A stretch of DNA of 5,992 bases from JAFGKM01 sp964413825 (GCA_964413825.1 CAYPTS010000086.1:1-5992), one strand, 5' to 3'. Counted from the stretch's first letter, positions 1 through 5,992 are shown. The notes: generated by a model not told the origin, from the letters alone. Numbers and translations are program-made.

Positions 1-104
1 ATTGCGAGGAATGCTTCTTATGACGAAGCAATCTCAATGACAGTCTCGGGACAGGCTCCGCAATCTCAATGAGATTGCCGCGCGAAAAACGCTCGCAATG
101 ACGG
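1..104. repeat. Imperfect palindromic dispersed-type repeat (REP/MITE-like), possibly cut at left edge
   Basis: The outer arms are exact inverted copies: ATTGCGAG at 1-8 pairs with CTCGCAAT at 92-99. Inside, GCAATCTCAATGA occurs twice in direct orientation (28-40 and 60-72), and CAATGAC occurs at 35-41 and again at 96-102 next to the right arm. The second direct copy is part of a separate tight hairpin (60-78). The overall form, ATTGCGAG ... GAAGCAATCTC ... GAGATTGC ... CTCGCAATGAC, resembles a dispersed palindromic repeat that I recall from many deltaproteobacterial, Nitrospirota and Omnitrophota-type genomes; this is memory, not a search. The copy is uneven: the two halves are separated by an unrelated stretch at 42-59, so it may be two degraded copies or one copy with an insertion. 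No coding sequence is supported here. It ends about 30 bases before the start of the first gene, so any leader transcribed from upstream would carry it. Confidence 0.7.
60..78. repeat. Short perfect hairpin inside the left-edge repeat
   Basis: GCAATCTC at 60-67 and GAGATTGC at 71-78 form an 8-bp perfect stem with a three-base loop (AAT). No T-run follows on the plus strand, where CGCGCG comes next, so it does not look like an intrinsic terminator. It is best read as the core of the palindromic repeat. Confidence 0.7.
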
Positions 105-134
105 AGAGTGTTGTAGCAGGACAAGGGAGAAAAA

Positions 135-1376
135 ATGGAAAAATTGGCGATAGACGGCGGCAAAGCGGTGCGGTGTAAACCCATGCCTGCAAGGGTTATG
201 ATGGGCGGGCCGGAAAAGAAGGCGGTACTCAACCTCTTTGAAAAAGCGGTGAAAAACGGAGGGGCGTTTGACAGGTACGGCGGGGTCGAGGTGGATGCAT
301 ACGAGAAAGAATTTGCAAAATACTTCGGAGTGAAGTTTGCCACTGCGGTAAGTTCCGGCACCGCGGCAGTCCATGCGGCAATAGGCGCACTGCGTCTTGA
401 GCCGGGCAGTGAGATAATAACCACGCCCATAACCGACCCTGGAACCGTATCTCCAATCATTTTCCAGCAGTGCATTCCCGTTTTTGCGGACGTGGAGTAT
501 GACACCCTGAATCTGTCGCCCGCTTCCGTGGAGAGAAATATCACGAAAAAAACGAAGGCGGTCATAGTAGTTCATCTTGCAGGCAATCCCGCGAAAATAA
601 AGGATATAGTCAGGATTGCGCACAAGCATAAACTTTACGTCATTGAGGATTGTGCGCAGGCGCACGGCGCAAGGTACGGCGGGAAATTTGTCGGGTCTTT
701 CGGTGACTTGAGCTGTTTCAGCATGATGAGCGGAAAGCATACCACCAGCGGCGGACAGGGGGGTATGGTTATTACGGACAATGAGGAATTGTACTGGAAT
801 GCCAAGCGGTTTGCCGACAGGGGCAAACCTTTCAACTCAACGGAGGCGACCAATTTATTTACAGGTTTGAACTATCGTATGACGGAACTGGAGGCCGCGG
901 TGGGCAGGGTGCAACTCAAAAAACTGAATAAGGTTATGGCGAAACGGGTAAAAATTTACGAGGAACTGAAAAAGGGATTTGAAGAAGAAATGGACTGTTT
1001 CAGTCTGTGGAAGATTTTGCCGGGCGCAGAGGCTAATCCGTGGTTCTGTTTCGTCCGGGTCTGCGCGGATAAACTGAAAGCGGACAAAGAGACGGTCTCA
1101 AAAGTTCTTCAGTCCGAAGGAATACCCGTCGGAGTGCATTACGTAGCTCCAATGTACAAACAGAAATGGATTGCGGAAAGAAACACTTTCGGTAAATCGC
1201 ACCTGCCGTGGAGTTTGCCGGGAGCAAGAAAAATAAATTATGCAAACTGCTGTCCGTCTGCGGAAAAGGCGCTTGCTGACCACATGACGCTTCACATAAA
1301 TGAGTGCTGGGGAAGGAAAGAGGTTGGTGATACAATAAAGGCGTTCAAAAAGGTTGAGAAATATTACCGGAGGTAA
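135..1376 (+). CDS. DegT/DnrJ/EryC1/StrS-family PLP-dependent aminotransferase
   Basis: This is a 413-residue cytosolic enzyme, a normal length for the family, which usually transfers an amino group from glutamate or glutamine to a keto-sugar, keto-inositol or related carbonyl using PLP. Visible landmarks in order: SGTAA (74-78), which contacts the PLP phosphate; IEDCAQAHGA (170-179), with Asp172 expected to pair with the PLP ring nitrogen; Lys201 in SGKHTTSGGQGG, the likely Schiff-base lysine; and NYRMTELEAA (246-255), a strongly conserved family block. The N-terminus (LAIDGGKAV) and the SGKHTTSG context recall the branch containing scyllo-inosose aminotransferases (StsC-like) and many uncharacterised members. 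Gln208 sits where many family members have Glu (GEGG). The ATG at 135 follows AGGGAG at 124-129 with 5 bases between. It is the first gene of the operon, 4 bases before the amidohydrolase. The presence of Lys201 argues for an aminotransferase or PLP dehydratase rather than a lysine-less sensor homologue. The substrate is unknown. Confidence 0.92.
   Translation: MEKLAIDGGKAVRCKPMPARVMMGGPEKKAVLNLFEKAVKNGGAFDRYGGVEVDAYEKEFAKYFGVKFATAVSSGTAAVHAAIGALRLEPGSEIITTPITDPGTVSPIIFQQCIPVFADVEYDTLNLSPASVERNITKKTKAVIVVHLAGNPAKIKDIVRIAHKHKLYVIEDCAQAHGARYGGKFVGSFGDLSCFSMMSGKHTTSGGQGGMVITDNEELYWNAKRFADRGKPFNSTEATNLFTGLNYRMTELEAAVGRVQLKKLNKVMAKRVKIYEELKKGFEEEMDCFSLWKILPGAEANPWFCFVRVCADKLKADKETVSKVLQSEGIPVGVHYVAPMYKQKWIAERNTFGKSHLPWSLPGARKINYANCCPSAEKALADHMTLHINECWGRKEVGDTIKAFKKVEKYYRR
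1369..1373 (+). promoter_or_regulatory. Ribosome binding site deciding the amidohydrolase start
   Basis: GGAGG lies 7 bases before the ATG at 1381 and directly abuts the TAA stop of the aminotransferase (1374-1376). It supports the ATG at 1381 over an in-frame TTG at 1354, which would add nine residues lying inside the upstream gene. A ribosome ending the first gene covers this site, so coupled translation is likely. Confidence 0.85.
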
Positions 1377-1380
1377 AAGA

Positions 1381-2238
1381 ATGATAGATGTACATACGCA
1401 CGTTCTGACTCTCTGGGGAGGGGAGGAACCGCTCACGGAAAAAAAACTTTTGAAAAGAATGGATGAACTGGGAATAGACAGGTTCGTTATCCTGCCCATT
1501 ATCGGTCCGGAGGGAAAGTACCTTTATTTCGGTTCCGAAGACGCCGCGGCGGTATACAAGCGCCACCCCAAAAAGGTGATACCCTTCTGTAACATTGACC
1601 CGCGCGCCGGAGACAATTCTCCGGAAACGGATTTTTCCTTCCTTATAAACAGGTATAAGAAAATGGGATGCAGGGGGCTCGGCGAGGTTACTGCCAATCT
1701 CTACTTTGACAGCCCGCTGTGCATAAACCTTTTCAGGCAGTGCGGGAAAGCCGGCCTGCCGGTTCTTTTCCACCTGACAAACAAGATAGGCGGCAGGTAC
1801 GGTCTGGTGGACGACATCCGCCTGCCGCGCCTTGAAAAGGCGTTGAAAAAATGTCCGGAGACCATCTTTATCGGGCATGCGATGGGTTTTTGGTCGGAGA
1901 TAAGCGCGGATGTGGATGAAGAAACAAGAGGCGGCTATCCTGCGGGACCGGTAAAAAAGCCGGGAAGGCTTGCAAAACTTCTTAAGAAATATCCCAACCT
2001 TTACGGGGACCTGTCCGCTGGAAGCGGTTATAACGCTATCACCAGAGACATGCAGTATGGTTACGAGTTTCTCAAAGAGTTCCAGGATAAACTGCTGTTC
2101 GGCACCGACCTGTGCCATGTCGTGCAGGAGACGCCCATAGTGGATTATTTCAGGGAAACACTGGAAAAGGGTATAATACCGGAAAGCGTGCACAAAAAAA
2201 TCACAAGGACAAACGCGGAAAGAATTCTGACTCTCTAA
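1381..2238 (+). CDS. Metal-dependent amidohydrolase, ACMSD-like TIM-barrel family (Amidohydrolase_2 type)
   Basis: This 285-residue protein is typical in length for the Amidohydrolase_2 (ACMSD-like) branch of the metal-dependent hydrolase superfamily, whose members hydrolyse or decarboxylate small molecules. It opens almost at once with the HxH metal motif (DVHTH, His5 and His7). Further likely metal or catalytic residues are His131 (LFHLTN), His166 (FIGHAMGFW) and Asp243 (LLFGTDL), matching the strand-5, -6 and -8 ligands of a TIM barrel. Glu102 (GLGEV) falls where some members have an extra metal-facing acid or lysine. There is no signal peptide, so it is cytosolic. The start is set by GGAGG at 1369-1373. 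It is the middle gene of the operon, between the aminotransferase (4 bp) and the dehydrogenase (11 bp), so it probably acts on a compound related to the aminotransferase's substrate. Hydrolase versus decarboxylase cannot be decided from the sequence. Confidence 0.88.
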   Translation: MIDVHTHVLTLWGGEEPLTEKKLLKRMDELGIDRFVILPIIGPEGKYLYFGSEDAAAVYKRHPKKVIPFCNIDPRAGDNSPETDFSFLINRYKKMGCRGLGEVTANLYFDSPLCINLFRQCGKAGLPVLFHLTNKIGGRYGLVDDIRLPRLEKALKKCPETIFIGHAMGFWSEISADVDEETRGGYPAGPVKKPGRLAKLLKKYPNLYGDLSAGSGYNAITRDMQYGYEFLKEFQDKLLFGTDLCHVVQETPIVDYFRETLEKGIIPESVHKKITRTNAERILTL

Positions 2239-2243
2239 GGAGG
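2237..2243 (+). promoter_or_regulatory. Strong ribosome binding site of the dehydrogenase, overlapping the upstream stop codon
   Basis: AAGGAGG is a near-perfect anti-16S match lying 6 bases before the ATG at 2250. Its first two bases are the last two of the TAA stop at 2236-2238. It has the strongest match of the sites seen in the window, suggesting the dehydrogenase is well translated and probably coupled to the amidohydrolase. Confidence 0.85.
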
Positions 2244-2249
2244 TAGAAA

Positions 2250-3461
2250 ATGGCGCTGATTTCTCTTGACAGGATGAAGGAAATTATGGATGTGCCGTCC
2301 GCCGCCGGGACACTGCTTAAAAAGTCCGAAAAAGAAATAAGGTTCGCACTCAACCTGAAGATGTCCAGGGACGAGATTATCTGTTTCGATGCTTTCGTGG
2401 TTTACCACAACGTGGTGCTCGGGCCTGCAAAGGGCGGGATTCGCTTCTCACCAAATGCCTCAATGGATGAAACAAAAAACCTTGCCGAGATAATGACGTA
2501 CAAGAATGCGCTGATGGGACTGCCTTTCGGCGGCGGTAAGTCAGGGATATGCTTCGACCCTTACAAGGTGGATGACTTTACCCGTATAGCGATTATAAAA
2601 GAGTACGTGCACATGATACGCGAGGAACTTAGTGCGGGGTCTTACGTCCCCGCTCCTGATATGGGCAGTACTCCGCAGGACATGGCGACCATCTACGGGG
2701 AAACCCATAAGCCCGAAACTGTTACCGGCAAACCGGTTATCATAGGAGGCCTGCCCGGACGTTTGCAGGCGACCGGGCGCGGCGTTTCCTGCGCGACAAA
2801 ACTCGGAGTGGAAAACCTGCTGGGCAAAAAATTGAAAGACGCGGATATAACGATACAGGGCTTCGGCAACGTGGGCAGGTGGACTGCCTATTTCCTGCAC
2901 AATATGGGTGCGCGTATCACGGGCATTTCGGATATCGGCGGCGCGCTTTACAATAAAAAAGGTATAGACGTGGAAAAACTTTTTCTGCATTCTCCTTCAA
3001 GCAGGGATACAGTAAGCGGATTTTCCGGTGCAGAACCGCTGTCGCCCATGGAATTTTTATCGCTGGAAAGCGACATCTTCATTCCCGCTGCGGCAGAGAA
3101 CGTTATAACGGGAGAAACCGCTCCGAAGATAAAGGCGAAGATGGTTGTGGAAGGCGCAAACGACCCTACCACTGAAGAAGGCGAAAAGTGCCTTCTTGCA
3201 AACGGTACTCATCTTCTGCCGGATTTCTTTGCAAACAGCGGCGGCGTCATTGCTTCATACATAGAGTGGAGAAACGCCAAGTCCGGAAACCAGACTTCCG
3301 CGGAAGAGGTTTTCGATATGATAGACAAGAAGATAGAGGCGTCTTTCCATGCGGCTATGCAGGCCAGGAAGGAAAGGAAATGCAACAGTTTAAGGGAGGC
3401 ATTCTTCTCTCTCGCCTTGAATTCTCTTATAGAGGCAATGAAGGCACGCTTATGGATTTAG
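2250..3461 (+). CDS. gdhA: Glutamate dehydrogenase (Glu/Leu/Phe/Val dehydrogenase family)
   Basis: It catalyses reversible, NAD(P)-dependent oxidative deamination, most likely glutamate to 2-oxoglutarate plus ammonium, in the cytosol. At 403 residues it is slightly shorter than typical hexameric enzymes (about 415-450). The N-terminal substrate domain has Lys61 (GPAKGGIRF), Lys85 (TYKNAL) and the signature LPFGGGKSG with catalytic Lys97; Asp137 (VPAPDMG) is the expected proton-transfer acid. The Rossmann domain carries GFGNVG at 204-209. The closing block has EGAN (301-304), PDFFANSGGV and SYIEW (336-340). Lys61 together with Ser336 in a SYxEW context fits a preference for a dicarboxylic substrate (glutamate) over leucine or phenylalanine. 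Asp305 (EGANDPTT) replaces the usual Gly. Cofactor choice cannot be settled by eye. It is the last gene of the operon, and its final codons overlap the convergent M16 gene by 12 bp. It could feed glutamate to the aminotransferase or deaminate glutamate catabolically. Confidence 0.92.
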   Translation: MALISLDRMKEIMDVPSAAGTLLKKSEKEIRFALNLKMSRDEIICFDAFVVYHNVVLGPAKGGIRFSPNASMDETKNLAEIMTYKNALMGLPFGGGKSGICFDPYKVDDFTRIAIIKEYVHMIREELSAGSYVPAPDMGSTPQDMATIYGETHKPETVTGKPVIIGGLPGRLQATGRGVSCATKLGVENLLGKKLKDADITIQGFGNVGRWTAYFLHNMGARITGISDIGGALYNKKGIDVEKLFLHSPSSRDTVSGFSGAEPLSPMEFLSLESDIFIPAAAENVITGETAPKIKAKMVVEGANDPTTEEGEKCLLANGTHLLPDFFANSGGVIASYIEWRNAKSGNQTSAEEVFDMIDKKIEASFHAAMQARKERKCNSLREAFFSLALNSLIEAMKARLWI

Positions 3462-4859
3462 TCGGATAATACGGGTGTTCGGGGGGAGGGGGGCATCGAA
3501 TTTTTCAGGGTTGCCCACCACCAGTATCGTCAGGTTTTCAGGAAAAAGAAGTTTTTCCGCAACCCTCGCAATGTCTTCCTTTGCGACTTGTTTTACTCCT
3601 TCAATCAGTTTTTCGGGATAATCAAACGGGTACCCGTAGCATTCGTAGCGCATGAGTCGGCTGATTATCTTGTCTTTCGTGTCCGACCAGAATACTTCGC
3701 TGTTCAGAATACCTTCTTTTGCTACGGCAAGTTCTTCGTCCGTAACGCCCAGTTGTACCGCCGCAATCCCTCTTTTCATCAGCTCTATGGCTTCGAACGT
3801 TCTGTCCTGCCGGGTTTGCGCCTTGGCGATGAACAGCCCCGGGTAATCAAACTCCGGTATGAAACTCGCCCATACCTCGTAGGCAAGCCCCTTTTCCTGC
3901 CGCAGGGTTCTCGAAAATCTTGAGTACCATCCTGCGCCCAGTATTCTGCTTAACACTACCGCGGCGGGATAGTCCGGATGGTCCCTGCGGATGCCCTCGT
4001 GCCCCATCACGATTACCGACTGAGTGGCGTCTTTCTTGACTATAAGGTTTACCGTTCCTTTAACCGGGAATTTAACAGGGGGCTTTTCCGGATGTTTGGC
4101 TTCGCCGGATTCCCACCCGCAGAATTTTTTCCTCACCGCATCCAGCATTTCCGCGGTATCAAAGTCGCCCCATACTCCGAGTATGATATTTCCCGGCCGG
4201 AAGTGTTTTTTGTAAAACTCCACGATGTCGCCGCGGGCGATATTGTCTATCGTTTCGTATTCCGCTATCCGCGCGTAAGGGCTTTCTTTGCCGTATAAAA
4301 GCCTCCGGAACTCTCTGTCGGCAATGCCGCTTATATCGTCGTTCCGTCTGCTTATTGCCCCTTTTTCCCTTATGGCGGACAGTTCTATTTTGTCCTGTCC
4401 GAAAGAGGGCAGGGTCATGATTTTATGGAAAATGTCGAATACAAAAGGGAAGTTTTTCCTGTGCGCGAGGCCTCCGGCGGATGAGGAGTCCGTGCCGGCG
4501 CCGGCGGATATGTAAGCCCCGATGTTTTCAAGAGCGGCGTCAATATCGTCTCCTGACATGCCCGCGGCTCCGCCGGTTCTAAGGGTTTCGAGAACCATCT
4601 CCGCCAGTCCCGTTTTTCCGGCAGGGTCGTGGATGTTTCCGGTACGAATGAGCGCCTGGAAATTTATCAGGGGGAGCGAGCGGTCTTCCATAAGGAATAC
4701 GACCATGCCGTTGTCCAGTGTTTCTCTGGTGAACTGCGGTGTTTCCACCGTGCGCAGTTGTGGGAATTTCAGCGTTTCCGGCCTGCCGTTCTGTATTGAA
4801 GCGCATCCCGCCAGCAGTATCCCCGCTCCCGCCGCCGCAACCATCAATCCTTTTCTCAT
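3450..4859 (-). CDS. M16-family peptidase-like lipoprotein, probable non-catalytic subunit
   Basis: This is a 469-residue protein with a lipoprotein signal: MRK, a hydrophobic stretch, then LLAGC with Cys19 as the lipidation site. The residue after Cys is Ala, not Asp, so outer-membrane delivery is expected under the E. coli rule. The body is two M16 half-domains. At the usual HxxEH position the protein reads GLAEMVLETL (84-93), so both zinc histidines and the catalytic Glu are missing. The second half keeps the Arg/Tyr pair, Arg320 and Tyr327 in LRQEKGLAY, with the seven-residue spacing of the substrate-positioning pair in insulin-degrading enzyme. This is the pattern of the inactive partner in two-subunit M16B proteases. 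The ATG at 4859 was chosen over 4931 and 4865 because AAAGGA sits 6 bases before it and it gives a normal short lipoprotein n-region; starting at 4931 would put 24 extra residues before the signal. It lies 107 bases downstream of the other M16 gene. Confidence 0.9.
   Translation of the reverse strand: MRKGLMVAAAGAGILLAGCASIQNGRPETLKFPQLRTVETPQFTRETLDNGMVVFLMEDRSLPLINFQALIRTGNIHDPAGKTGLAEMVLETLRTGGAAGMSGDDIDAALENIGAYISAGAGTDSSSAGGLAHRKNFPFVFDIFHKIMTLPSFGQDKIELSAIREKGAISRRNDDISGIADREFRRLLYGKESPYARIAEYETIDNIARGDIVEFYKKHFRPGNIILGVWGDFDTAEMLDAVRKKFCGWESGEAKHPEKPPVKFPVKGTVNLIVKKDATQSVIVMGHEGIRRDHPDYPAAVVLSRILGAGWYSRFSRTLRQEKGLAYEVWASFIPEFDYPGLFIAKAQTRQDRTFEAIELMKRGIAAVQLGVTDEELAVAKEGILNSEVFWSDTKDKIISRLMRYECYGYPFDYPEKLIEGVKQVAKEDIARVAEKLLFPENLTILVVGNPEKFDAPLPPNTRIIRLNP
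3473..3493 (+). other. G-rich tract (GGG, then G6-A-G6) just past the dehydrogenase stop
   Basis: GGG at 3473-3475 is followed by GGGGGG at 3481-3486, A, and GGGGGG at 3488-3493, starting 12 bases after the stop codon of the plus-strand operon. In the plus-strand transcript this is an exposed G-rich 3' segment. On the minus strand it encodes Ala-Pro-Leu-Pro-Pro near the C-terminus of the M16 lipoprotein, so coding alone may explain it. It falls short of a strict four-run G3 quadruplex with loops of at least one base. Confidence 0.5.
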
Positions 4860-4865
4860 ATTCAT

Positions 4866-4871
4866 TCCTTT
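4866..4871 (-). promoter_or_regulatory. Ribosome binding site deciding the M16 lipoprotein start
   Basis: Read on the minus strand, AAAGGA is followed by six bases (ATGAAT) and then the ATG at 4859. Those six bases contain another in-frame ATG (4865), which would be only a base or two from the purine-rich site and therefore less well placed. Using 4865 would merely add Met-Asn ahead of the same signal peptide. Confidence 0.65.
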
Positions 4872-4966
4872 CCTGATTTCACCGTAGGTTTTGTTGCTGT
4901 GCTTCCGCACTCGCTCCTCGACTATTTCCATCTTTTTTCATGAAGAATAGCCGTGCGGCTGTGCGC

Positions 4967-5992
4967 TCACTCCCTCTCCACCATGCCCGTCACCCGGTTC
5001 TCCCGCACAAAATATCTCTCCGCCGCCGCTTGTATTTCCCGGACCGTCACCGCCTCGATTTTTTCCGTGTACGCGAACATGTTTCTCCAGTCTCCTGTGA
5101 GCGACCGGTATGACGCCAGTTCGCGCGCCAGCCCCCTTCTCGACGCCAGCCCTGTCAAGAAATCCATCTTGAGCCGCTCCTTTGCGCCTTCAATCTCGGT
5201 TTCCGTAACCGCGCCGCCTGTTATTTTTTCGATTTCTTCGAGTACGGCCTCTTCCATTTCCGCGTTTGTATGTCCTTTCGCGGCAACCGCCCATACGTAG
5301 AATATGCCCGGGTATTTAGGCGTCCGGCACCATGCGCCGGTTGAGACTGCAATGCGCCTATCCCTTACCATGCTCCGGTATAGTCTGGACGTCCTTCCGC
5401 CGGCGAGTATTTCCGCACAGATTTCCAGCGCAAAAACGTCGGGGTGTCCGGCATTCGGGATATGAAAGCCGGTCAGGAAAACAGGTTCGGAGTCCATTTT
5501 TACCAGCACTCTTTTTTCCGCCCTGCCTTTCTGCGGCGGTTCGGAGGGAACGGCCGTCCCCGTTCTTGTTCCCGCCGCCTGCCTGCCGAAGTATTTTTCC
5601 AGAACCGGTATAAGTTCCGCGGGGTCTACGTCCCCCACTATTACTGTTACTGCGTTGGACGGGACGTAGTGCTTTCCGTAAAACTGCTTAACTTTTGCAC
5701 GTGTCATCTCCTCGAGGTCGGTCGCATATCCTATGACGGGATTGCGGTAGGGGTGTACCCTGTATGCGATGTTGCTGAACTCCTCCATCAGTTTCCCCCA
5801 TGGCGAGTTGTCAACCCGCATCCGGCGCTCTTCCTTCACCACCTCCAGTTCCTCATAAAACCCCCTGAATACCGGGTTGAAAAGGCGGTCTGATTCAAGA
5901 AGCGCCCATAGTTCAGTTTTGTTGGAAGGCAGTTCCACCCAGTAGACCGTGAGGTCGTTGCCCGTGTATGCGTTAGGTCCCGATGCCCCGTG
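4967..5992 (-). CDS. M16-family zinc peptidase, probable catalytic subunit (5' end outside the window)
   Basis: The C-terminal 341 residues of an M16 (insulinase/processing-peptidase-like) protein are visible. The frame stays open to the right edge, so the GTG at 5938 is an internal Val codon, not a start. The 18 residues encoded beyond it (GPNAYTGNDLTVYW) form the standard M16 block that follows the zinc motif. Numbering from the edge, Glu50 in EELEVVKEE is the likely third zinc ligand. In the family the first His of HxxEH lies about 80 residues earlier, which places it roughly 30 codons outside the window. VHPYRNPVIG (79-88) is another family block. The second half-domain reads SRLYRSMVRDRRIAVS, with Val209 and Val216 where the Arg/Tyr pair would be, so this half is the complementary type to the lipoprotein's. 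About 100 residues, including any signal peptide, are missing. The gene precedes the lipoprotein in the same direction, and the 107-base gap shows no terminator, so co-transcription is likely. Confidence 0.88.
   Translation of the reverse strand, partial: HGASGPNAYTGNDLTVYWVELPSNKTELWALLESDRLFNPVFRGFYEELEVVKEERRMRVDNSPWGKLMEEFSNIAYRVHPYRNPVIGYATDLEEMTRAKVKQFYGKHYVPSNAVTVIVGDVDPAELIPVLEKYFGRQAAGTRTGTAVPSEPPQKGRAEKRVLVKMDSEPVFLTGFHIPNAGHPDVFALEICAEILAGGRTSRLYRSMVRDRRIAVSTGAWCRTPKYPGIFYVWAVAAKGHTNAEMEEAVLEEIEKITGGAVTETEIEGAKERLKMDFLTGLASRRGLARELASYRSLTGDWRNMFAYTEKIEAVTVREIQAAAERYFVRENRVTGMVERE

Noticed and set aside
1354..1380. TTG start nine codons upstream of the amidohydrolase ATG.
   Set aside because: It lies inside the aminotransferase gene and has no ribosome binding site. 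The ATG at 1381 has GGAGG at ideal spacing, and the HxH motif normally sits at the very N-terminus.
1345..2193. Long open frame on the minus strand opposite the amidohydrolase (282 codons).
   Set aside because: It is antisense to a gene with clear metal-binding motifs. The translation shows no recognisable motif or plausible ribosome binding context.
4860..4931. 24-codon in-frame extension of the M16 lipoprotein to the ATG at 4931.
   Set aside because: It would bury the lipoprotein signal behind a long charged segment, and the better ribosome binding site is in front of the ATG at 4859.
4879..4941. A 20-residue minus-strand reading frame starting at ATG 4941 in the gap between the M16 genes.
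   Set aside because: No ribosome binding site precedes it, it is low in complexity (Gln-rich end), and it overlaps the probable leader of the lipoprotein gene. No evidence of translation.
4949..4960. Small inverted repeat AGCCG-TG-CGGCT between the two M16 genes.
   Set aside because: The loop is only two bases and no T-run follows on the minus strand, so it is not a convincing terminator.
4896..4964. Repeated GCTGTGC (4896-4902 and 4958-4964) with nearby similar bases, hinting at a local duplication of the end of the upstream M16 gene.
   Set aside because: The match is only 7 bases plus a few scattered ones; chance is the simpler explanation.
5444..5893. Plus-strand open frame of 149 codons opposite the truncated M16 gene.
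   Set aside because: It is a shadow frame; the minus strand carries unmistakable M16 sequence throughout.
5936..5938. GTG as the start of the right-hand M16 gene.
   Set aside because: The frame continues upstream to the window edge and encodes the conserved NAYTxNDLTVY block, so this codon is an internal Val.

Overview
The window reads as bacterial chromosome with roughly balanced base composition, strong Shine-Dalgarno sites, free use of ATA and AGA/AGG codons, and an outer-envelope lipoprotein signal. This suggests a diderm (Gram-negative-type) bacterium. The palindromic repeat at the left edge resembles dispersed repeats I recall from Deltaproteobacteria, Nitrospirota, Omnitrophota and similar, often uncultivated, groups. 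I cannot name the phylum from this sequence.

Layout: (i) 1-104 is an imperfect palindromic, dispersed-type repeat (REP/MITE-like), possibly cut by the left edge. (ii) 135-3461, plus strand, is a tight three-gene operon: a DegT/DnrJ/EryC1/StrS-family PLP aminotransferase, a metal-dependent amidohydrolase of the ACMSD-like TIM-barrel family, and a glutamate dehydrogenase-type amino-acid dehydrogenase. The gaps are 4 and 11 bases, and the ribosome binding sites of genes 2 and 3 overlap the stop codons of the genes before them, so translational coupling is likely. (iii) 3450-5992, minus strand, holds two consecutive M16-family (insulinase/processing-peptidase-like) proteins. The first in transcription order (4967-5992) runs off the right edge, so its N-terminus and expected zinc motif lie outside. 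The second (3450-4859) is a lipoprotein whose zinc motif is degenerate.

How the genes work together: in the plus-strand operon the plausible link is nitrogen. The dehydrogenase interconverts 2-oxoglutarate plus ammonium and glutamate, which could supply the amino donor for the aminotransferase, while the amidohydrolase would act on the same unknown substrate or product. The substrate cannot be read from the sequence. In the minus-strand operon the two M16 proteins look complementary: the lipoprotein has lost the HxxEH zinc site but keeps the Arg/Tyr pair of the second half-domain, while the partner lacks that pair and keeps the downstream candidate zinc-ligand Glu. This is the pattern of a two-subunit M16B protease, here probably at the periplasm/outer membrane.

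The two operons converge and their last codons overlap by 12 bp, leaving no room for an intergenic terminator. A G6-A-G6 tract lies just past the dehydrogenase stop. I saw no tRNA, rRNA, CRISPR array, transposase, phage gene or riboswitch, and no convincing promoter. There is no gene-free stretch over 300 bases. I found no clear previously undescribed system; the three-gene operon and the split M16 pair are the most interesting items.
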